DNA of 64,000 bases from assembly GCA_037178625.1 (NCBI GenBank), contig CM074130.1, forward strand, positions 4,699,069 through 4,763,068, given 5' to 3'. This stretch comes from Skeletonema tropicum. Lineage: Eukaryota > Bacillariophyta > Thalassiosirophyceae > Thalassiosirales > Thalassiosiraceae. Each line of letters starts with the position of its first letter. Positions within the stretch are counted from its first letter, which is position 1. This document shows positions 1 through 10,564 of the stretch, piece after piece. The notes under the pieces were generated by a model. The model was not told the DNA's origin. It worked only from the letters and a program-made list of their open reading frames with translations, and did no database searches. Both the position numbers and the translations under genes were made by a program.

Positions 1-1434
1 CTTCCATCGATTGGAGGAGTACGTTCAATTGTCCCGTACACTTCAAGGGCAGCAATACGTCCTAGGTTGATGGCGTTGAGTCCAGGATCTAGAAAGTGAG
101 GGAAGAGAAAATTATTGACACTGATGAGAAACAAGAAGCAGAAGTCAATCAACAATGTATCTTTCGTAGGACTCACTCATTAGCGCAAAGAATTGAGCGC
201 AAAGAATTACTCCGTAAATACAGACCATCACCTCAGAACCCGTGATTCCACAATCAATTGGGCGTGTTTGGCCACGTAACGTAATACCCCAACATGCAAA
301 TGGACTAATGTACTGATTCTTCATGTCAATATTATCCGCCGCCTGAGTCGTTCCGAAGGCAAAGGCAAACGTGTAGATCAAATAGAACAGCAGTCCCATC
401 AGTCCACTGGCAAGCTTGCCACAAAATACTGTCAATACAGAATACCTTTGTGCCCTCTCGACATGACCAGCATATCTCTTACTAGCCCATCCTTCCGCCC
501 TCAAACTAGCAATTGTCTTGATTCCAGTAAGTACCTCACTCGCAAAACTTCCCGCAGACGAAAACTCCATCAACGCCTTTCCACTATACTTCCTCATAAA
601 GCACGACAGCACCCCCACACAAATCCCAATCACCGGCAACGTCAGCAACATGAACAACGCCAAGGGAAAATCCAACCCAAACGCCACCAACAAACTTCCC
701 ACACTCGCCAACAGGTTCGCCAGGGTATCGGGTATGCTCCTTTTCAAACTCATCTCAATCCTCAATATAGAATTACTAGCCAATGAAGACAACTCTTGTG
801 GATCGCCCCCCGCACAATGTGTATCGAACCATCCCATGTCTTGATTCAATGCCGATTTGACAAATTTCTTGCGGATGCGGAGTGTTTGTGCCTCACCTAC
901 ATATGTCCACAGTGAGACGTAAATAGTGCCGCTGATCAAGGTTACACCGCCCACAATGGCAAAGCTGTAGATCAACTGGAGCAACTCATCCAATAGGACA
1001 TCAATTGCCTCTTCCCCTTTAGTGGCGAACAATTGCCCGATTTGATTAAAGGTGGAGAGTGATTGAGCCAAGAGGAGCAGCCATACCGGCATGCAGAGAC
1101 CGGAGATGGCGGCCATGATGATACCAATGGACATGAGATAGCGTTCGGTTTTGGTGGAGTACTTTAGTAACGTGAATAATCCGACACGTTGCTTGTCTAC
1201 TCCTTGTTCAAGTGATGGTGCTGGTGTCATCGTCGTCGTCGTCGTCGTCGTCGTCTTCTCTTCTTCCTTGGTAGTACTCGTCAAGAAGTTGGACGCTTCA
1301 TTGTTTGCCACGGAAGCTTGAAAGCTCTTGAGGAATTCATCTGTAGCGGCATTTGCACCGCCACCGATGAAACCTGATCGGAGCATGGTGCTGTCTGGTT
1401 GGATTAATCGTGTGGAACTTTTGCGAAGCGTCAT
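1..1434 (-). CDS. ABC transporter, subfamily B (MDR/P-glycoprotein-like), 5' part
   Basis: Minus strand, exons 1434-177 and 88-1; the gene runs off the left edge. The ATG at 1434 opens a frame with a Thr-rich acidic N-terminus (poly-Thr near residues 60-70), followed by the first membrane domain of an ABCB exporter. Membrane segments lie near residues 100-130, 150-180, 235-280 and 335-365. The cytoplasmic loop GEAQTLRIRKKF...DMGWFD is typical of P-glycoprotein-type exporters. The open frame hits a stop at 145, but a GTGAGT donor at 176 and a CTTTCTAG acceptor ending at 89 define an 88-bp intron. Splicing keeps the frame and continues into NLGRIAALEVYGTIER, the normal approach to the first ATPase domain. 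Walker motifs lie outside the window. The likely role is ATP-driven export of amphipathic compounds; the substrate is unknown. It is divergent from the SulP gene at 2543. Confidence 0.88.
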
Positions 1435-2542
1435 GATGATGATGATTATTATGATGTTGTGTGGCTTCTATCTTGTAATGTGATGTTCAAGAGAAGATAT
1501 TATGAAGCACCGCTGTTTCTTTGTTGATCACTGTGCGCGCTGCTGCTGGCGTTCTCTGTTGATTCGCTGTAGTAGTACTGCCTTGGATGATCTATTTCTT
1601 CGGTGACTACTTCTTCTTCACTTATGATATTATGAATCGACTTCCTTTCGACCTACTGCCTTCAAAGGTACTTTTGTTCGAAAATTGCATGCCAACAGAT
1701 AGATTTGAGAAGCCTTCTTTCATTCAATTCAACATTCGTTCCACTCCAGCAGGCCTCTCGGCTTCACGATGACGTCTAGGCCTCAAGTCACGACGGTTCA
1801 CGCACAGATCCTAGCGTCTAGAGAGAGAGACAAGTCTCAAAAAGTCTCACTATATATGTGACACATTCACTGTGACGAACTTGCTCAATTAATTACCTAT
1901 CTTTATGCGTCGTACAACTAAAATGTGACAAAAGAGAAGAAAAATGAGGAGAGACGTTAACCGTCAAATTACGTGAGGCGTGAACCGTTGTGAAGTACTA
2001 TGGGGACAGAAAAGAGATGTGTATCAGATTTTCTACGCGATCAAATAATGATGTGGTGGGTGCCGGACAGTCAAAAATGGTGTCGCAACATCAAGATGTC
2101 CGTCTTATATTGTCCCGCCAGCGAGCCGGCCACATTTTGAATTTTGGAGTTCTCCAACGTGCTCGTGTTGCGTTGAATCGATCCATTATCTTCTACAACA
2201 TAGAGTTAGTACTGTACGATCTATCGTCTATTGTACGATGAGCTTGAGCATTGTAAGCACGATGAGGTGGTAGTGTTATTTTCTCTGGTAAGTTGGTTGT
2301 AGTTGCTGTTTGAGTAACGGAGGTATCAAATTATGAACATACAGAGATAGATATTCTACATGTCTATTCAAAAGAATGAAGAATGATTGACGTGAGATGG
2401 AGAGACATAAGGGTCGAGCTGATGACGATCTCATTCATTGAAAACGTATCGCTCATATTATATCTATTGATTCTTTTCTTTCAGAGCACTCCAGGCAACG
2501 CAGCGCAGCCAGATTCGCCTATCATAACCACCACTTAATAAA
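1435..2542. promoter_or_regulatory. Divergent intergenic region between ABC and SulP genes
   Basis: This 1.1-kb stretch lies between two start codons facing away from each other, so it must hold both promoters. ATG-containing frames in it are short (61-83 codons) and unlike any protein I know. An imperfect CA-rich stretch and short purine runs are visible, but no motif that I can name. Confidence 0.5.
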
Positions 2543-5500
2543 ATGAGCACCAACAATAATTACAGCAAAAAAGATGACGACGCAGCGGATACTAATAATA
2601 ATAATATCATCACTAATCCACCGCTGCCGCCACATTCACATCGTCCAGCTCCCCATACGTCAGATCCAACCACCATGGCAGTTCCAACGCTACTGCCAAA
2701 AAAACTGCCAGCCGGTACTTCTCAACAGCAGCAGCAGCAGCAGCATAATCGAAATGTAACGCCGCACACCGCTTCATTAATGAGCTTATTCGCTCGACCA
2801 GTTAGCACTCCACTAACTCCACTAACTCCACCTTCTGATTCTTCTTCAGAGATGGCGGCACCGAATGATGATGATAATATGAGGACTTCTTCTAATGTCT
2901 ATGGCTCATTGGCTCGTGTAGATTCTGCTCCGTCGTTACCCGAAGAAGAAGAAGGTAGTGACGATGATCAATCGATCGTATCAACAGAAGAGGATGCAAC
3001 AACACCCAAAAATAACAATCATAGCTACACTACTACAGCGATTCATCATCCTACTGCTGCCAGAGGAGAAAAGGCACCATTGTTACCATCACCACCGCTT
3101 GCTTCATCGCTTGGTGGACAAAAGACGGAAGTTACCTGTAACAGAAGAACGTTGCCTGATATTTCTTCTTCGTCGTCGTCTACAAAAACAACAACAACAA
3201 CAATATCTGATGATTGGTTTTCGACAATAAGTCACAAACGTGATGATACTCAGTTGATTGATAACTTGTCAAGTAGTAATTATCGACAACACGAGCAGCA
3301 GCAGCAGCAGCAGCAGTCTTGGCCGTGGGGGAATGATGAGCTCAGTCCACAACTTCAATGGGGGAAACAACATCCTCATTTGAGTACCATCTCGAGTAAA
3401 GAAGATGAATACGATCAAACTAATGGCAATACTACATTCAAACAATCACCACCACCATCACACCAATCCAAAAAACATTCATCATCCTCCCTCCACTCCA
3501 CCCTACTAACCAAAGCAGGTCTCAACACCCCCCAACAAATCAAAACAACACTCATCGGAGCATTCCTCTACTCCCTCTTTACCCTAGTATTCATATTCGC
3601 CGAAGCCTCGGCAATCACACGTCCATCCCACCCACCCTCGTCATCGAATATATTACTCTCACCCATGGCCAATATGGCTTGCTTTGGTAGTTTAATCGTT
3701 GTACCGATATTGATTGGTGTGTTGGGGGGGGATTATCCGGCGTTGTATCCTGCGTTGGATATGTTTATGGCTCCGTTTTTGGCCAAGATGGCCATGGATA
3801 TTGATGAGGTGTTGGTGTTGCAACAACATGAACAACAGGGTGCAGGGTTAAATGATGATATTGATGTATTCATGGCGACCTTTGTAGCATTAAATGCATT
3901 TGGGATGGCAGTTTGTGCAGTATTGTGTGTATTAGCAAGTCACGTCAAGCTGGCCAACTTGGCGTTATTCTTACCATATCCTGTCCTTTGTGGATTCTTC
4001 TCATCGGTTGGGTTGAGTGTATGGATGTCAAGTTTCAAGGTGGATACGGGGATTACGGTGCAGCACTTTTGGGGATCGGGATCGGAGGAGCAGCATCGGT
4101 TGTTTTTGATCCTGAAGCATATTCCGAGTATTATTTCTGGAATTGTTTTATACTTCTTGGCACCGAAGAGTCCTATGTATTTGATTGGTATTATTGCTTG
4201 GACTATTGTGTTGGCGTATTCAATGATGATATTGACAGGAACGAGTCTACATGAGGCGCAGGCGTTGGGCTTCTTTTGGGAAGAGAAGGAGGTTGTCATG
4301 TCCCCCCAAACACATCATTATCCAATGCACTTGTGGTCACATGGATTCTTCGAAAAGATATCTTGGGATGCATTTATGAATGGTGTACCTGACGTGATTG
4401 CAATGGGACTCATTTACTTGATTCGATGTTCGCTACAGGCCGCTGCACTTAAACGAAATCTCACAAATTATTTACGGAATAAGGAGGCTGCGGAAACTGC
4501 AGCGTCTGATGGCCAACCTTCCTTTGTGATGGACAAAAGTATAATAAAAGACGATGAGCAGCCGAAACGAAAGCCAAAGGACGTACTAGAAGTGTTGATG
4601 CAGTTCGCCAACACGCTATTTGTTACAGCATTCACGGGTGGATATGCTATCATTCCCTCTATCGGACTCAGCAATACCTTTGTCAAGATCGGTGCAGAGA
4701 GTCGTGCACCACAACTTGTGGGTCAGCTCCTCGTGCTCGGATGCTACCTTTCTAACTTTCGCCTAATCAGCTTCGTTCCCAAATGTACGTTTTCGTCACT
4801 TTTGGTTATGGCCTCGATTGATCTCATGAATAATTGGTTCATCAAGAGCTTTCAAAAGATAGGCTCGGAATGGTTTGTGATTCCTTTCATTGTGCTCTCT
4901 AGCCAAATGTTCGGAGTACTCCAGAGTGTTGCTATAGGAGTGGGGATTTCGACATTGGTGTTTGTGTCGTCTTTTTATAAAGCTGGAACTGTAAAGTTCA
5001 TTGCTAATGGACTTACCATTCGGTCTACCATTGAACGACAATCGGAAGACAATGTATGGTTGGACAGGAATGGAGACATGATTCAGACACTTGTACTACA
5101 AAACTATCTTTTCTTTGGTAATGCAACCTCAGTTCTGAAATACATCTCTAGCATGTTTGAAGACATCGAAGTGGTAGGTGACGCATTGCTACCACCCAAA
5201 CCAAAGTATCTGGTCTTGGACATGTCGATTGTCAGCGGAGTAGATACCTCAGCCGTCGATTGCTTCGCTGACGTGACGTCGCTGTGCAAAACCCAGGGAT
5301 GCAAATTGATAATCTCTGGTTCGTCAAAGACGGTTCGGCAGGCTTTGATTGCTGGAAACGTGAAACCAGCTTCTCATCCTCACTTGAGTTTTGTGGATGA
5401 CTTGGAGGCTGCACTGGGGATGGCAGAAGATGGCCTACTTAAATTCGTGGGCCACAACGAGGAGAGAATCCAGAATATGCATATACGAGGTGCTCACTTA

Positions 5501-6184
5501 CGTAGAATGAGCCGCATGGATATTGGCTTGCGTCTTGCATTGAAACAAATAGACGAGCAACACAACCTCTCGTTTTCAAATTATCTTCAGGGATTAGCTG
5601 ATTATACAACTGCCATGGATCTTAAAGCTGGCGAGCAGCTCGATCTTCCTCGTGGTCTTTATTTTGTCGAGTCGGGAATGATAAGAATGGAAGCAGACAC
5701 CTCAGCATCTTTGACGAGAGGTCGTCAAAAATTATTCGCTACACCAGTATTGGGCCGAAGTACAGATTCAATTGGCCAACTTACTGCTAGGTCTGCGACT
5801 ATCGGACGAGGACAAGCTGCTCTTAAGAAAGCTCCAGGAATGATGTCACAATATTCTCATACATTTCGACTTGCTCGCGTTGGACCAGGCTTTGTGATAG
5901 GCTGCATCAGTGAGTTTACCGGTCAAGAGATCCCTGGAACGTTCATCTGTATGACGGAGAGTCGGGTTCATTATTTGCCATTTGAGACGATCGAAGAGCT
6001 TGAGATGAGCAAGCCAGTCCTCATTATGCACCTTTACAAACTGTTGGCTCATTTAGGTGCAAGACGACAAGAATTGACGATTGGGCAGCTGTCGACGTTA
6101 CGATCTATCATGTCATCATCGGCTCCATCCAAGCCTATTTCGAGGAAGGCTATGGCTCATTTGTCGGAGAATTTCCAGCCATGA
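2543..6184 (+). CDS. SulP/SLC26-type anion transporter with STAS and cNMP-binding-like domains
   Basis: One uninterrupted frame of 1213 codons from an ATG at 2543 (AAAATGAGC context). Residues 1-330 are low-complexity: Gln runs near 55-62 and 250-262, Ser/Thr-rich tracts and acidic patches. About ten to twelve hydrophobic segments follow from residue 335 to 830, as in SulP carriers. A STAS domain sits around 850-960 (YLVLDMSIVSGVDTSAVDCF is the strand-loop-helix core), and a region resembling a cyclic-nucleotide-binding fold around 1020-1165. SulP plus STAS plus a cNMP-like domain also occurs in fungal vacuolar-membrane proteins of the yeast YGR125W type, so an endomembrane site is possible. 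The substrate (sulfate, another anion or an amino acid) cannot be read from sequence. It is divergent from the ABC gene, and no intron was detected. Confidence 0.88.
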   Translation: MSTNNNYSKKDDDAADTNNNNIITNPPLPPHSHRPAPHTSDPTTMAVPTLLPKKLPAGTSQQQQQQQHNRNVTPHTASLMSLFARPVSTPLTPLTPPSDSSSEMAAPNDDDNMRTSSNVYGSLARVDSAPSLPEEEEGSDDDQSIVSTEEDATTPKNNNHSYTTTAIHHPTAARGEKAPLLPSPPLASSLGGQKTEVTCNRRTLPDISSSSSSTKTTTTTISDDWFSTISHKRDDTQLIDNLSSSNYRQHEQQQQQQQSWPWGNDELSPQLQWGKQHPHLSTISSKEDEYDQTNGNTTFKQSPPPSHQSKKHSSSSLHSTLLTKAGLNTPQQIKTTLIGAFLYSLFTLVFIFAEASAITRPSHPPSSSNILLSPMANMACFGSLIVVPILIGVLGGDYPALYPALDMFMAPFLAKMAMDIDEVLVLQQHEQQGAGLNDDIDVFMATFVALNAFGMAVCAVLCVLASHVKLANLALFLPYPVLCGFFSSVGLSVWMSSFKVDTGITVQHFWGSGSEEQHRLFLILKHIPSIISGIVLYFLAPKSPMYLIGIIAWTIVLAYSMMILTGTSLHEAQALGFFWEEKEVVMSPQTHHYPMHLWSHGFFEKISWDAFMNGVPDVIAMGLIYLIRCSLQAAALKRNLTNYLRNKEAAETAASDGQPSFVMDKSIIKDDEQPKRKPKDVLEVLMQFANTLFVTAFTGGYAIIPSIGLSNTFVKIGAESRAPQLVGQLLVLGCYLSNFRLISFVPKCTFSSLLVMASIDLMNNWFIKSFQKIGSEWFVIPFIVLSSQMFGVLQSVAIGVGISTLVFVSSFYKAGTVKFIANGLTIRSTIERQSEDNVWLDRNGDMIQTLVLQNYLFFGNATSVLKYISSMFEDIEVVGDALLPPKPKYLVLDMSIVSGVDTSAVDCFADVTSLCKTQGCKLIISGSSKTVRQALIAGNVKPASHPHLSFVDDLEAALGMAEDGLLKFVGHNEERIQNMHIRGAHLRRMSRMDIGLRLALKQIDEQHNLSFSNYLQGLADYTTAMDLKAGEQLDLPRGLYFVESGMIRMEADTSASLTRGRQKLFATPVLGRSTDSIGQLTARSATIGRGQAALKKAPGMMSQYSHTFRLARVGPGFVIGCISEFTGQEIPGTFICMTESRVHYLPFETIEELEMSKPVLIMHLYKLLAHLGARRQELTIGQLSTLRSIMSSSAPSKPISRKAMAHLSENFQP

Positions 6185-6505
6185 GTGATTGAAAATACTG
6201 CTGTAGGTACTTAAATAGATTGCATAGAGTAAAAATAGAGCCTCATTTTCATCTTTGTACCAAGTAATGCAGGAAGTATTTAACTGCCCCTTTGCCTTTC
6301 TACCAAAGTACGGCTTTGGCTTTGGTTGCATGCTTTCATGCCCTTGCTTTCTCAACATGAACATAGAGAGAGAGAGAGAGAGAGAGAGCATGGAGCAAGA
6401 TTATAGTATGCATGGAAGTTAGAGGCCAATATTTTGTCTTCGAACGTAGGCAGTAAGTAGCGAGGCCTGCTATATTATACTTATTGTATTTCTCGAAGAA
6501 GTAAG
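6185..6505. other. 3' flank of the SulP gene
   Basis: AT-rich region downstream of the SulP stop codon. It holds the (AG)12 tract and no credible gene. It ends where similarity to the inverted copy at 59.8-62.4 kb begins. Confidence 0.5.
6365..6388 (+). repeat. (AG)12 microsatellite
   Basis: Twelve uninterrupted AG units about 180 bp after the SulP stop codon. Confidence 0.95.
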
Positions 6506-6927
6506 ATTGGCGCGCGGCGGCGGGGCAAGCTTCTCCCGGCTTTCGTGCTTCTATTCTTTGCTGCACGAAATATCGTACTCTTTCTGCACAAATGAAAATA
6601 AGAGCGGTATTAAGAACTTGTTTTCTGTCATATTCTGCTAAGCAGCTTCTTCTTTATTTCTCTATGAATTCTTTCTCATTACTTTCGTAGGAAAGGGGTT
6701 AGACGTCCAAAGGCAGGGGCTCTATTGGATAAAAAGGTAACATACATCAAGGAAATGACGCATAAGGCGCACGCTACTTCACCGAATGCGTACTTCTATG
6801 GCTAAGTGCAGGGTCAGCCTAGCCAGGATGCTCGTTCTCAGCGAATATTTGTGCTGTGAACAAATGGGGTACAGATGTGAAAAGCTGAGAGCGAGCAGCG
6901 AGCTGAGCTCAAATCCGCAGAGAGATA

Positions 6928-8466
6928 TAGCTGTCTCATCTCCTTGACTCCATGACGTGGATTTTTTGTCTACGTAGGAATCGTCCAAGAAGCGGTACCA
7001 AAGTGGCGCCAACGATCATCGAGCACATCACCACCATGGGATTTCCGCCCGAGTAGCGTACTGTACTGAGCGTGGTGCCGTTATATAAAAGATACAATGC
7101 TCGAGACGTTTATATAGACACATATGATGCATGTAGCAACTTTATATGTACTAATTTTTACAAATGATGTAAAATAAAAGCCAATTTGTGCACATGAATG
7201 TGTATCCTCAACTCTCATGAGCAATGAACGATGGTGTTATAACAAATATTTCGGCACTAACGACACCAAACACTGCTAAAATAACGCTTGTAGAGTTATG
7301 AAAACAATGTTTGCATCTTTTTAATGCGGTAATAATAATTTATGAGGCCCACAGATCCTTGTCATTCAACACAAACACTTCTGTATGCACATCCATCTAC
7401 TACAAGAGAATCACTTTGTGCATTCCAATGATGTCAGTAGTGATCATATGCAGCTCTATCCGTCGAACATTACTTCATTGAAACCAAAGGGCCTTAACAA
7501 GTCGTTGAAGATTCCACTCCGATCAATTCAGAGCAATGTAGCGCCGTAACAATAGCCTTCTTCGGAGACAAAATGTGCACCTATTCCACCCTAATCGAGC
7601 TTTAAGTCACCCAACTACGACCTTATCTCTTCAATCAAATACAATAGTTGTTGTGTCATTGTTGTCAGATGGTAATGTTGATTTGAATAACGAATCCATT
7701 GGAATTTGTTCGAGGAATGGCCATGTGTTGGGCGATGGTGATACCAAGGCTGAGTTCGCCGATGGTGGTGTAGGCAGTGAAATCGATCTCAATTGTCAAC
7801 TTCACGGTACAAAGCGATCCTTACATATTATTGAGAGCTCATTTGTCGTGTTTAGTTGTCTCGTCATGATTAGAGGTCGGAATAGAACAACGAAATGGGT
7901 GACATTTGTTTGTAATTGATGATGTGATGTGTAGCAGCAATGTTGGTGCCCGACGGAGTGCTATGGCCATATGAAGTCACTAACAATGAACCACACCGAC
8001 ACTAGATGTCTATATGTAGAAGTAGCGGTGATAATTGGCGGAGAGAGGACGATCTCCGAGGTGTTACAGGCGTAATATCGGACGACACATCGGGAGATTC
8101 GGCTTCTTCTGGTTGACTTTTTCTCATGTGACGCTTAGATGGGGTACCAAAAAGTGCATTACGTGGCCTAGCCAGTAAGTTTCCTCATAGCTTCAGCTGC
8201 ATACAGTTATATAGCACGAAATGCAAATCTGTGTACTTCAGGAGATACGATTTTTACCGCTATGCCATCAACATGGTGTTTTGGTTCACTTCCTCATGAT
8301 GTGTGATGATGTTTTTGCTGCGAAATCGTGCATGGAGCAAAAGAGGCGGGATTTTTTGTGAAATATTTTATTTTTCTAATTTCGGCGGAAAGGGAGTGCC
8401 GTTATCTATCTTGTATGACATATACGTAGGAATCAATTTGACGGAGTCGAGGAGATGAGACAGCTA
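6928..8466. mobile_element. TIR DNA transposon, probably non-autonomous, with TA target duplication
   Basis: The ends are inverted repeats: TAGCTGTCTCATCTCC at 6928 and its complement ending at 8466, extending imperfectly for about 24-36 bp (GACTCC is shared further in). TA flanks both sides (6926-6927 and 8467-8468). The matching position in the inverted copy, near 62025-62035, has a single TA and no insert, so excision-site and insertion logic agree. Length is 1539 bp. The longest ATG frame (7575-7919, 114 codons) resembles no transposase I know, so the element probably depends on a transposase made elsewhere. The TA duplication suggests the Tc1/mariner group, but the family is an inference. 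Confidence 0.85.
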
Positions 8467-8957
8467 TAAGCTTTGTTTTGATTTGAGAAAAATAGTTTTA
8501 TACGTGCGTAGGAACTCATACGAATTTGGGCGGGAGGGTTCTCATCCTCCATCATCAACAAGACCACCACATGGCCGGACATATAATAGATTAAATTGTC
8601 CCCGCCTAATCTACAGTGAAAAAAAATTATCCAGGATATTTCAATTTGAGGGGCCGAACAGCGAACAGCTGCTACCTTCTTGGAGTCGAAGAGCGCAAGC
8701 CCCCCTAACGCCAACCCAATTAAGACTCGGCAAACAAAATATCCTAAGGGATATAATTATATAAACTATAGAGTGTGGAAGAGAAAGGTGTTAAAATTAT
8801 GCTCAACACAAATTTCACCCCACAGTTTTTGTATTTGCCCCAGTCTATTCTCACATTATCCAAAGTTTGAACTAACCAAAAAGCGAGAATGAGGCCTATT
8901 TGGTGGGGAACATCATAACCCTCTATGTACAAAAAATCTGGCTATCTGATTCCTACC

Positions 8958-10455
8958 CATGCTAGTCTACGCGCCATTCGCCGCATGCGGCGATGCGGCG
9001 CCGCACGGATAGAAAAGCCGATATCGAACACAACAAACGTCATTTTGGATATAAACAGGTATTTTTCACCCCAACACCCAGCCAAATCTTGTTGCGTCGC
9101 AGAAAATCTGGCATACTACGCCAATATTGGCCAATAATATGCCGATGCTTTAAGTTGAAAGACCAATAACTTTCTATTTATATCGTTTGGAATGTATCTT
9201 GTACGGCTGGTGTTGGTGCTCCGTTCAATTGCTGCGATATTTGAGGTACTCATGCACGAAAAGTAAAAAAATCTTGAAAAAGTGCATCTGACATGACGAA
9301 TCCGAAGGCAAACCATAGCATTATCGATCCCATATACCCTCCATCAACACTAAGAAGACACTCCCTAATCCAATTTTTCACGCTGATTCCAATTATGTAA
9401 GCTGCAGCGTCTAATTCAAAGTAGTTTTGATGATAATTGCGGGTGACGCACACACACATGAAAATCTGCACATACCAGGCATGTCATGAGATGCTCATGT
9501 TTATGTAATTTAGACAACATAATAGTAGCAGATCATTAATAACTCCTTCTATATGCTATGATACTTGTTCACTTCACTCGGATTTATTAATTGCACGCAA
9601 TATCTACGCCATCATGGAGTTTTATGTCGATCATCCGGCCTCTCATTTCATGAGACTTTGTAGGTAAGGCACTGATAACAGTTATAATGTTGTCTCCAAC
9701 CACAGCAAAAGGCGCACAATAGATGGCTGTTGATTTGATGAGGTGACAGATTTCCAATTGTACATGGAGGAGACGTCAATATTATGCCACAACACTCGTG
9801 TAGGCGACTGCAGGTGGGCTTCTCATAACCCACAATCAGTAGTTTCCCAGGAAACCAAGAGTTGCAGTAGTCACTGTGATGATATGGAGCAGTCCAGCTT
9901 CACAATCTTGATTATCATATAGTAGACAAGACCTCTATGATCCATGGTGTGGTTCCAGCATGTTTTGTGTCAGATATATACCCACTATTGATGGAGATAC
10001 ATTGTGGAAATCTTTCTAACTCGACTTCATAGATTTGATATGTTGGATAGGCGTTGCATGAGACCCACAACCGGTCATTCAGCGCATATTCCGCCCATAT
10101 ATATAATATTGGTCGCCCCTACAACCTTACTTGCTGTTTCATTGACCGAAACGACGCCTTGGTGCTACTGGCTACATGTGCTCTGCGGCGGAGGGGATGA
10201 AAATCACCATTGCTATTGTGGCGGTCAAACGTCTCTTTCTGCTGAATATGGCGAGCCGCCGATAGAACCATTGATTTCAGCGTCAAAAAATGGTCTACAA
10301 CCTACATTGTTACTTTGGAATGTCGACATTTAGGTGTGTAATGAGGGTAGTAGGAGGGAGGCCGTCATGGTGCGGCTCTTTTTTTGTGTCGCAAATTGTG
10401 ATTTTAGATTTGCGGCGAATGGCGCCGGTGCGCGAATAGCGCGCCGACTAGCATG
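8958..10455. mobile_element. Candidate nested TIR element, left copy
   Basis: CATGCTAGTC at 8958 and GACTAGCATG ending at 10455 are exact inverted repeats. They are followed inward by GC-rich, imperfectly inverted stretches built on GCGCCATTCGCCGC. This gives about 30 bp of terminal inverted repeat around 1.5 kb of sequence with no transposase-like ORF. The same structure is in the right arm at 59957-61493. No clean target duplication is visible, although CATG itself is palindromic and could be the duplicated site. A folded-back GC-rich repeat not made by transposition is the alternative. Confidence 0.45.
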
Positions 10456-10564
10456 TACTGCCCACGTACAGAAACGTTACATACTGACGCGCCACGCGCC
10501 CACGCTATCTACGCTAGAGCTCGTCAGATTTCCGCAATAACTCTAAGCTTTGTCGAAGCTTGGA

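Larger units (their letters stand above)
6506..10564 (+). repeat. Left arm of a 2.6-kb inverted repeat (partner 59848-62445)
   Basis: Read in reverse complement, 59848-62445 matches this arm nearly base for base from ATTGGCGCGCGG (6506) to GTCGAAGCTTGGA (10564). Two blocks are aligned, 6506-6927 and 8467-10564, separated here by the TIR element at 6928-8466. Other differences are a 46-bp block present only on the right (near 61865-61910), a small insertion near 60945-60980, and scattered substitutions. Neither end shows an obvious terminal inverted repeat. It may be a dispersed repeat family or an inverted segmental duplication. No ORF inside resembles a known protein. Confidence 0.9.

Noticed and set aside
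7575..7919. 114-codon frame inside the TIR transposon as a transposase
   Set aside because: There is no DDE/D-type spacing or DNA-binding motif, and it is far too short for a transposase.
10004..10333. 109-codon frame present in both inverted-repeat arms (also 60080-60409)
   Set aside because: Both copies are the same repeat. The frame matches nothing I recognise and lies inside the candidate nested element.
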